Shown here: positions 6,099 through 11,093 of the stretch, in pieces | How positions within the stretch are numbered: position 1 is the first letter of the stretch | How the letters are laid out: every line of letters starts with the position of its first letter | Source: an uncultured Lachnospiraceae bacterium | GTDB lineage: Bacteria > Bacillota > Clostridia > Lachnospirales > Lachnospiraceae | DNA: 11,093 bases | Reading direction: 5' to 3' | NCBI GenBank assembly: GCA_946537585.1 | Contig: CAMNFX010000024.1 | Coordinates: 1-11,093 of the forward strand | Position numbers and translations under genes: made by a program | The notes under the pieces: generated by a model | What the model was told of the DNA's origin: nothing | The model's database searches: none | Seen by the model: the letters and a program-made list of their open reading frames with translations, nothing else

Positions 6099-8222
6099 TT
6101 AATTGTCCTCCGGATCCCTGCCGGGAATCGGTATATTTGCCTCTGCCATCGCCTCTTCATAGGAAGCCCTGGCCTTCTCAAGCCGCGCCTCTTCCTGCCT
6201 GGCGTCCGCCGTGCTGCCGTCGGTTTCAGGTTCAGGAACCGGCGGGAGGGAAGGATCCTGCGTCTTTTCTGCAGCTGCCTCGTAAAGCTCTGCCGGCGCT
6301 GCTTCATCCGCAGCATTTTCCCCAGGCGCCTCTGCTTCCTTTCCGGAACCTTCAACCTCATGGAAGATCTGCATGAATTCCTTGCCGGTTATGGTCTCCT
6401 TTTCAATCAGATACGCCGCGATCTTATGCAGGGCGTCCATGTGCTCGGAAAGGATCCGCTTTGACTCTTCATAGGATGCCGCAAGCATTTTCATGATCTC
6501 GCGGTCCACCTCGGTCGCGGTCTCATCTCCGCATTCCAGGACGGTCCTTCCCGAAAGATACATATCCTGGACCTTGGCAAGGCCCATAAGGCCGAACTTT
6601 TCGCTCATGCCGTAACGGGTGATCATAGCGCGGGCAATGTCCGTCGCTTTTTCAATGTCATTGGCCGCACCGGTTGTCACGGTCTCAAATACCAGTTCCT
6701 CGGCAGCCCTGCCTCCCAGGGTCGTGATCAGCATGGCCTCAAGCTCCTTTTTGGTGTTGAGGTATTTCTCCTCCTCGGGAACCTGCATGACATAGCCGAG
6801 AGCGCCCATGGTGCGGGGAACGATCGTGATCTTCTGGACCGGTTCGGCGTCTTTCTGCACCGCGGCGATCAGGGCATGCCCGACCTCATGGTAGGAAACG
6901 ATCTTCCGTTCCTCCTGAGAAAGAATGCGGTCCTTCTTTTCCTTGCCGACAAGGACCACCTCCACCGCCTCAAAAAGATCCTTCTGGCTGACAGCGTTCC
7001 TGCCGTTCTTGACCGCAGTGATGGCTGCCTCATTGATCATATTTGCAAGATCCGCGCCGACGGCTCCGCTGGTCGCAAGGCCGATCTCTTCAAAATCCAC
7101 GGTCTCATCCAGCTTCACGTCCCTTGCATGGACCTTCAGGATGTTGACTCTGCCCTTCAGATCGGGCTTCTCCACAATGATCCTCCGGTCGAAGCGTCCG
7201 GGGCGAAGCAGTGCAGGATCCAGGATCTCGGGGCGGTTGGTGGCGCCGAGGACCATGATGCCCTTTGCCGGGTCAAAGCCGTCCATTTCACTTAAGAGCT
7301 GGTTCAGCGTCTGCTCGCGCTCATCATTTCCGCCGCCGAAGCGGGAATCACGGGACTTTCCGATGGCGTCGATCTCATCGATAAAAACAATACAGGGGGC
7401 AACGCTGGTCGCCTGCTTGAAAAGGTCCCTGACTCGGGATGCGCCCACACCCACGAACATCTCGACAAAATCCGAACCCGTAAGCGAGAAGAAGGGAACC
7501 TCGGCCTCGCCCGCAACGGCCTTTGCCAGAAGCGTCTTGCCGGTGCCGGGAGGGCCTACCAGCAGTGCGCCCTTCGGAAGCTTGGCACCGATCGTGCGGT
7601 ATTTGGCCGGATTGTGAAGGAAGTCCACGATCTCCACCAGAGACTCCTTGGCCTCATCCTCGCCGGCCACATCCTCAAAGTTCACACCGGTATCCTTCTG
7701 CATATAGACCTTGGCATTGGACTTGCCCACGCCCATGATGCCGCCGCCTCCGCCCATGCGCCTGCTCATGAAATGCATAAACAGCATGATGGCCGCAAAG
7801 GGGAGGACCACGCCGATCAGGATATCCCACAGATACCCCGTGGTGTCCGGCTTCTCCTGATAGCAGACAATGCCGTGCGAGAGCAGCTTCTGCGTCCTGT
7901 CCGGATCCTCCATGGCGATCGTATAGTAATGAAGAAGCGGTGAATAATCCTTAGCATCTTCCTTCGGAATGATCGAGATCGTAGATCCGTCGATCGTGAC
8001 AGTATCGATCAGATCCTTATCGATCATCTCATAGAAGGTGTCATAGGAAAGCTCAACATTGGAGCGGTCCCGGATCAGTGAACGGCCGTAATTCATAATA
8101 AAGTAAGCCACTGCCGCCACGATCAGCAGAATAATGACATTCTGGCCGAAATTCGGAGATCCCGGTCCGTTGCCCCTGTCAGAATTTCCGCCTCTGCGTC
8201 TGTTGTTCTGGTTCTGACTCAT
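6099..8222 (-). CDS. ftsH: FtsH, membrane-anchored ATP-dependent zinc metalloprotease
   Basis: 707-aa AAA+ protease that extracts and degrades misassembled membrane proteins and short-lived regulators as a hexamer. Order: basic N-tail, TM1 (about 28-45), extracytoplasmic domain (46-130), TM2 (about 132-152), a Gly-rich link, then the AAA domain with Walker A GPPGTGKT (223-230), pore loop MFVGVG (255-260), Walker B IVFIDEID (278-285) and second region of homology ending in RFDRR (343-347). The protease domain carries HEVGH (445-449), with Asp522 in NDIEKAT as likely third zinc ligand. A C-terminal acidic, Glu/Ala/Pro-rich extension of about 80 residues (625-707) has no catalytic motif. The ATG lies 2 bases after the DUF1846 stop (TAAGAATG) with GAGG upstream, so the two are coupled. 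The genes often next to ftsH in Firmicutes (tilS, hpt) are not upstream here. Confidence 0.97.
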   Translation of the reverse strand: MSQNQNNRRRGGNSDRGNGPGSPNFGQNVIILLIVAAVAYFIMNYGRSLIRDRSNVELSYDTFYEMIDKDLIDTVTIDGSTISIIPKEDAKDYSPLLHYYTIAMEDPDRTQKLLSHGIVCYQEKPDTTGYLWDILIGVVLPFAAIMLFMHFMSRRMGGGGGIMGVGKSNAKVYMQKDTGVNFEDVAGEDEAKESLVEIVDFLHNPAKYRTIGAKLPKGALLVGPPGTGKTLLAKAVAGEAEVPFFSLTGSDFVEMFVGVGASRVRDLFKQATSVAPCIVFIDEIDAIGKSRDSRFGGGNDEREQTLNQLLSEMDGFDPAKGIMVLGATNRPEILDPALLRPGRFDRRIIVEKPDLKGRVNILKVHARDVKLDETVDFEEIGLATSGAVGADLANMINEAAITAVKNGRNAVSQKDLFEAVEVVLVGKEKKDRILSQEERKIVSYHEVGHALIAAVQKDAEPVQKITIVPRTMGALGYVMQVPEEEKYLNTKKELEAMLITTLGGRAAEELVFETVTTGAANDIEKATDIARAMITRYGMSEKFGLMGLAKVQDMYLSGRTVLECGDETATEVDREIMKMLAASYEESKRILSEHMDALHKIAAYLIEKETITGKEFMQIFHEVEGSGKEAEAPGENAADEAAPAELYEAAAEKTQDPSLPPVPEPETDGSTADARQEEARLEKARASYEEAMAEANIPIPGRDPEDN

Positions 8223-8224
8223 TC

Positions 8225-9727
8225 TTATCCTCTGTTTTTATTGACCGTCGCAACGATCTTCTCCTTGTTCTCGAAGACCGGCTCGCTGGTCAGATCCATG
8301 TGCAGCTTGGAGAAGGTCTTCTCATCCACATGGGCAAGCAGAACGGAAGTATGCACCTGGCAGGTGCGGAGCTTCGGAAGCTGCTCCATGGCCATGCGGG
8401 CATTCGGATCCGTAGCTGCGCTCACGCTCAGGGCGATCAGTGTTTCGTCCAGATGCAGCGCGGGATTCTTGGATCCGAGATAGTCGAGCTTCAGCTTCTG
8501 AATCGGCTCGATCGCGGAAGGCGCGATCACATGTGTCTTGTGAGGAATCCCCGCCAGATCCTTTAAAGCGTTCAGCAGGGCAGCCGCCGAAGGACCGAGA
8601 AGCTTGGTGGAGCCTCCGGTAATGATCCTGCCGTCCTGCAGCTCGATCGCCGTCGCAGGTGTTTTTTCCGCTGCCGCACGTTCCCTGGCAGCCGGCACGA
8701 CGGCGCGGTACTCGGGGTCGATGCCCGCCTGCTTCATCAGAAGCTCGATCTTGTACTTTTCCTTCTCTCCGCCGGTTTCGCGCATGATCGCGTCGCACGC
8801 TTTGAAATAGCGGCGGATGATCTCCTGCCGGGACGCTTCCTGGCAGACCTCGTCATCGACGATGCAGTAGCCCACCATATTGACGCCCATGTCCGTGGGA
8901 GACTTATACGGGCTCTCGCCGTAGATGTTTTCAAATATCGCGCTCAGGACGGGGAAGATCTCCACGTCTCTGTTATAGTTGACCGTCGTTTCATTGTAAG
9001 CGGCAAGGTGGAACGGGTCGATCATATTGACATCGTTCAGGTCCGCCGTAGCCGCTTCATAAGCAAGATTGACAGGGTGCTTTAAGGGAAGATTCCAGAC
9101 CGGGAAGGTCTCGAACTTGGCGTAGCCGGACCGGATCCCCTTTACACTGTCCTGGTACAGCTGGCTTAAGCAGGTCGCCATCTTTCCGCTGCCGGGTCCC
9201 GGTGCGGTGACAATGACCAGCGGACGGGACGTCTCGATATACTCGTTCTTACCGTATCCGTCTTTGCTCATGATCACGGGGATGTTGTTGGGGTATCCCT
9301 CGATCGTATAATGCTTGTATACCTTGATCTTCTTCCGCTTGATCCTCTGCATGAACTGCTCTACCGCCGGAGTCGCGGCAAAGCGGGTGATCACGACGGA
9401 GCTGACAGTAAGGCCGGTATCCCGGTAGCTCTTGATAAGGCGGAGTACGTCCTCATCATAGCCGATCCCGAGATCTCCGCGCTTTTTGCTGCGCTCGATA
9501 TCCTCCGCGCAGATCGCGATCACGACCTCCGCTTCATCCTTGAGCTGCAGAAGCATCCGCAGCTTGGAATCGGGCATGAAGCCCGGAAGGACTCTGGAGG
9601 CATGGTAATCATCAAACAGCTTTCCTCCGAACTCAAGGTACAGCTTTCCCTCAAAATGACTGATCCGCTCTTTGATGTGTTCTGACTGAATCTTCAGATA
9701 TTTGTCATTGTCAAATCCGATCCGCAT
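8225..9727 (-). CDS. DUF1846 (UPF0371) family protein
   Basis: 500 aa, the usual length for the UPF0371/DUF1846 family, whose biochemical role is, to my knowledge, not established. The N-terminus (GFDNDKYLKIQSEHIKERI, 4-22; then LYLEFGGKLFDDYHASRVLPG, 29-49) and KHYTIEGYPNNIP (138-150) are the features I recognise. A glycine-rich GPGSGKMATC (177-186) resembles a P-loop but lacks the usual Thr/Ser after Lys, so nucleotide binding is only a guess. There is no signal peptide or membrane segment, so it is cytosolic. The ATG has AAGGAG 11 bases upstream. It is the first gene of the ftsH run and is preceded by an extended -10 element. Coupling to ftsH suggests a shared role in stress or protein turnover (inference). 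Confidence 0.85.
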   Translation of the reverse strand: MRIGFDNDKYLKIQSEHIKERISHFEGKLYLEFGGKLFDDYHASRVLPGFMPDSKLRMLLQLKDEAEVVIAICAEDIERSKKRGDLGIGYDEDVLRLIKSYRDTGLTVSSVVITRFAATPAVEQFMQRIKRKKIKVYKHYTIEGYPNNIPVIMSKDGYGKNEYIETSRPLVIVTAPGPGSGKMATCLSQLYQDSVKGIRSGYAKFETFPVWNLPLKHPVNLAYEAATADLNDVNMIDPFHLAAYNETTVNYNRDVEIFPVLSAIFENIYGESPYKSPTDMGVNMVGYCIVDDEVCQEASRQEIIRRYFKACDAIMRETGGEKEKYKIELLMKQAGIDPEYRAVVPAARERAAAEKTPATAIELQDGRIITGGSTKLLGPSAAALLNALKDLAGIPHKTHVIAPSAIEPIQKLKLDYLGSKNPALHLDETLIALSVSAATDPNARMAMEQLPKLRTCQVHTSVLLAHVDEKTFSKLHMDLTSEPVFENKEKIVATVNKNRG

Positions 9728-9769
9728 AGAATTGGCCGCTCCTTCACCATGAAATACCTAAACCAGTTT

Positions 9770-9778
9770 ATTTTATCA
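9770..9778 (-). promoter_or_regulatory. Extended -10 promoter for the DUF1846-ftsH operon
   Basis: Minus-strand TGATAAAAT fits the TGN-TATAAT extended -10 pattern (one change from consensus), 42 bases before the DUF1846 start. There is no strong -35, which is typical of extended -10 promoters. It lies in the 81-base gap after the Gx gene. Confidence 0.5.
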
Positions 9779-9808
9779 CAAGTTCATTCGCAATACCAGT
9801 GAATTAAG

Positions 9809-10360
9809 CTATTTCATCTTCTTAAACAGTCCTGACATGCGCTTCGCGATCAAGGAGCTCAGGATCCCGATCAGTGTGCCGGCAGCGGTGCCGGCAGCGA
9901 TCAGCGGAGGCATCCAGGCAAATACATACCCGTCCGTGAGCAGGGCCGCGGCAATCAGCTGGCCGAGGTTATGCATCACGCCGCCGGCAATGCTGACCCC
10001 GGTCATCCCGAAACGCCCTGTTTTTTTCAGGAGAAGCATAGTAAGAAAGCTGAGCAGAAAACCTGAAAAAGAATATATGATGGAAAAGAGGTTTCCGAAC
10101 ATGAAACCGCCAAGGAAGATCCTGGCTGCTGTCACGAAAAATGCCGCTTTTGTCCCCATGGAATACAGAAGCGTAACGGTTACGATATTCGGCAGTCCGG
10201 GTTTGGCGCCGGGAACGCCCAGCTCCAGGGGGATCAGCAGCTCCACATAAGAGCAGATCAGGCCGAATGCCGTACAGAGTGCCAGAAAGACGAGTTTCTG
10301 CGTCTTTTCATCCCGGCCGCTTTTTCTGTTGTCCCTTGAGGCGCTGTTCATGGTTCTCAT
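9809..10360 (-). CDS. Gx transporter family / heptaprenyl diphosphate synthase component I-like membrane protein
   Basis: 183-aa integral membrane protein with about five to six hydrophobic segments, resembling the Pfam Hpre_diP_synt_I (Gx transporter) group, which is related to substrate-binding S components of ECF transporters. Recognisable blocks: PGAKPGLPNIVTVTLL (residues 50-65), ARIFLGGFMFGNLFSIIYSFSG (79-100) and GVSIAGGVMHNLGQLIAAAL (121-140). The annotation as a heptaprenyl diphosphate synthase subunit is historical; transport is more plausible from the sequence. I choose the ATG at 10360, with GGGG 6 bases upstream and a TAATG overlap with a possible upstream ORF. An ATG at 10372 lies on a 14-base palindrome without an RBS, and one at 10351 is weaker. 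A basic N-tail precedes the first membrane helix. Substrate unknown. Confidence 0.8.
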   Translation of the reverse strand: MRTMNSASRDNRKSGRDEKTQKLVFLALCTAFGLICSYVELLIPLELGVPGAKPGLPNIVTVTLLYSMGTKAAFFVTAARIFLGGFMFGNLFSIIYSFSGFLLSFLTMLLLKKTGRFGMTGVSIAGGVMHNLGQLIAAALLTDGYVFAWMPPLIAAGTAAGTLIGILSSLIAKRMSGLFKKMK

Positions 10361-10458
10361 TATAAACCCCATGCGATCGATCGCACAACCATATCGCGTG
10401 TCAATTCTGCTTTGCGCCTTAATTCAAGACGCCTGAACAGCGCATCGTCCGCAGTCAT
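10360..10458 (-). CDS. Possible 32-residue ORF overlapping the Gx gene start
   Basis: An ATG-initiated frame of 32 codons begins M-T-A-D-D-A-L-F-R-R and ends R-S-I-A-W-G-L, with its TAA overlapping the ATG of the Gx gene as TAATG. It is strongly basic and helical-looking, unlike random translation. The frame stays open further upstream for 13 codons to a TAA. Its ATG has no Shine-Dalgarno sequence, which argues against it. It may be a small leader peptide, the remnant of a longer gene, or chance. No family recognised. Confidence 0.25.
   Translation of the reverse strand: MTADDALFRRLELRRKAELTRDMVVRSIAWGL
10372..10385. promoter_or_regulatory. 14-base perfect palindrome upstream of the Gx gene
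   Basis: TGCGATCGATCGCA is fully self-complementary and sits 12 bases before the preferred Gx start. A minus-strand TTGACA occurs at 10399-10404, and the palindrome then occupies the place where a -10 would be expected 17 bases on, but no good -10 is present. A dimeric regulator site is a reasonable guess. Confidence 0.4.
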
Positions 10459-10476
10459 GAAAGCCGTGGAAAAAGC

Positions 10477-10524
10477 GCCGGCAGGATTTGTTATTCCTTA
10501 AAGCCGGCAGGCGTTTTGTGCCGG
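10477..10524. repeat. GCCGGCAGG direct repeat with hairpin potential
   Basis: GCCGGCAGG occurs at 10477-10485 and 10503-10511. Because GCCGGC is self-complementary the copies can pair, reinforced by AGGA/TCCT inside. The second copy can alternatively pair with TGCCGG at 10519-10524. This lies in the 315-base gap between the divergent Gx and cold-shock genes, which otherwise holds only the small ORF, palindrome and promoter elements listed here. Confidence 0.4.
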
Positions 10525-10590
10525 AGATGATCTTTCCGTGCTTTATATATGGTTAAAAGCTTGACAATTCGTGCCAAATCGGGCTGATTC

Positions 10591-10608
10591 TACTTGATTT
10601 TCCAAGTA
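10591..10608. promoter_or_regulatory. TACTTG-N6-CAAGTA inverted repeat
   Basis: A perfect 6+6 base inverted repeat with a 6-base centre overlaps the -35 of the nearer cold-shock promoter candidate. As DNA it suits a dimeric regulator; as RNA from the upstream start it would be a small hairpin. Confidence 0.35.
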
Positions 10609-10622
10609 AACCGCGTTAATAT
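10594..10622 (+). promoter_or_regulatory. Candidate promoter of the cold-shock gene
   Basis: TTGATT (10594-10599), a 17-base spacer and TAATAT (10617-10622) would give a leader of about 45-50 bases. An alternative is the perfect TTGACA at 10561-10566, preceded by an AT-rich stretch, but its best -10 (GATTCT, 19-base spacing) is poor. Transcription from either is possible. Confidence 0.4.
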
Positions 10623-10626
10623 GTCA

Positions 10627-10655
10627 TTAGTCGGGTCTTTGGGCCCCATAGCTAA
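10627..10655 (+). other. Structured 5' leader of the cold-shock gene
   Basis: GGGTC-TTTG-GGCCC (10633-10646) forms a 5-bp stem (one G-U pair), bracketed by TTAG (10627-10630) and CTAA (10652-10655). Temperature-sensitive leader structures are known for cold-shock genes in E. coli; whether this one acts so is a guess. Confidence 0.35.
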
Positions 10656-10675
10656 TTGATTCTAGGAGGAAATAT

Positions 10676-10876
10676 ATGAAAGGCACAGTAAAATGGTTCA
10701 ATAACCAGAAAGGTTACGGATTCATTTCCACTGAAGAGGGGAATGATGTTTTTGTTCATTACTCAGCTCTGAACATGGAAGGCTTCCGCACGCTTGATGA
10801 CGGTCAGGAAGTTGAGTTCGATGTAGTTGTCGGCGAGAATGGAAAGACGCAGGCCGCAAACGTAACCAAGTTATAA
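10676..10876 (+). CDS. csp: CspA-family cold-shock protein
   Basis: 66-aa single cold-shock domain, a five-stranded OB fold that binds single-stranded RNA and DNA and acts as an RNA chaperone in the cytosol. The N-terminus [17 protein letters not shown] is typical, with Trp7, RNP1 KGYGFI (12-17) and RNP2 VFVHY (25-29; Tyr where Phe is commoner). The length is full for the family. AGGAGG lies 6 bases before the ATG, an optimal Shine-Dalgarno site suiting high expression. It is monocistronic: its own upstream region, and a strong terminator between it and convergent secA. Such proteins are often constitutive, so cold induction is not implied. The paralogue letter cannot be assigned from the sequence alone. 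Confidence 0.96.
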   Translation: MKGTVKWFNNQKGYGFISTEEGNDVFVHYSALNMEGFRTLDDGQEVEFDVVVGENGKTQAANVTKL

Positions 10877-10948
10877 TTATCTTGATGGCAGGATTTTCTT
10901 CCCGGAATTAGCATCACACTCGGAAGCAAACAACATAATTGAGATACA

Positions 10949-10990
10949 AAAAAGCTGTTTCTATGGCACAGACTATAGAAACAGCTTTTT
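10949..10990. terminator. Bidirectional intrinsic terminator between csp and secA
   Basis: A 16-bp perfect inverted repeat (10949-10964 with 10975-10990) surrounds a 10-base loop. The arms begin with five A and end with five T, giving a T-run after the stem on both strands. It lies about 70 bases after the cold-shock stop and about 10 bases after the secA stop on the other strand, so it can serve both convergent genes. Confidence 0.9.
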
Positions 10991-11001
10991 CATTGTTATA
11001 A

Positions 11002-11093
11002 TCAGACGTTCTTTCCGTGGCACTTTTTATATTTTTTGCCGGAGCCGCAGGGGCAGGGATCGTTGGGGTAGATCTTTTTGCCTTCACGGCGTA
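11002..11093 (-). CDS. secA: SecA preprotein translocase ATPase, C-terminal end (partial)
   Basis: Only the last 29 codons are inside the window; the gene continues past the right edge. The reading frame ends YPNDPCPCGSGKKYKKCHG followed by KNV and a TGA. This Cys-x-Cys-(x8)-Cys-His pattern is the SEC-C zinc-binding tail, which in SecA contacts SecB and ribosomes, and the preceding basic Arg/Lys stretch fits the SecA linker. SEC-C motifs also end some other proteins, so SecA is the most likely but not the only owner. It is convergent with the cold-shock gene and shares its terminator. Confidence 0.8.
   Translation of the reverse strand, partial: RREGKKIYPNDPCPCGSGKKYKKCHGKNV

Noticed and set aside
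6925..7617. Plus-strand frame of 230 codons
   Set aside because: Antisense to the FtsH AAA domain, whose motifs are intact on the minus strand.

Overview
The window looks like a chromosomal segment of a moderately GC-rich anaerobic Firmicute, most likely a Lachnospiraceae-type Clostridium. The basis is inference from family resemblance: a PBP5-like D,D-carboxypeptidase with C-terminal cell-wall-binding repeats, a UPF0371/DUF1846 protein beside ftsH, a Gx/heptaprenyl-diphosphate-synthase-component-I membrane protein, good Shine-Dalgarno sites, and tightly coupled genes. I see no insertion sequence, tRNA, rRNA, CRISPR array or phage gene. The region reads as core genome with a few unusual details.

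Left part (1-2081). Two tandem hypB genes on the minus strand overlap as TGATG. Each encodes a nickel-metallochaperone GTPase. Divergent from them is a CsoR/RcnR-family repressor with a His-rich N-terminus and a Cys-His-Cys metal site, a combination known from the nickel sensor InrS. The 271-base gap between them holds a G-tract operator candidate overlapping a sigma-A-like promoter, plus a structured leader. Together this looks like a small nickel-handling module, although no nickel enzyme is in view.

Middle (2082-9727). Five minus-strand genes are closely spaced: a DUF1846 protein, ftsH, an S11 D,D-carboxypeptidase, an uncharacterised single-pass membrane protein that starts with TTG, and queA. 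The DUF1846/ftsH pair (2 bases apart) and the carboxypeptidase/membrane-protein pair (1 base apart) look translationally coupled. Themes are membrane-protein quality control, peptidoglycan trimming and, at the end, queuosine tRNA modification. QueA has an extra segment of roughly 45-50 residues, and the carboxypeptidase has Cys where the SxN motif should have Asn.

Right part (9770-11093). A Gx-family membrane protein is encoded on the minus strand. Its most likely start overlaps the stop of a possible 32-residue ORF (TAATG), next to a perfect 14-base palindrome. Divergent from it is a cold-shock protein with its own promoter region and structured 5' leader. A 16-bp-stem bidirectional terminator then separates it from the convergent 3' end of secA, recognised by its zinc-binding SEC-C tail at the right edge.

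The best leads are the HypB pair with the InrS-like sensor, the Asn-to-Cys change in the carboxypeptidase, the QueA insertion, and the palindrome/small ORF upstream of the Gx gene. I found no clearly new multi-gene system.
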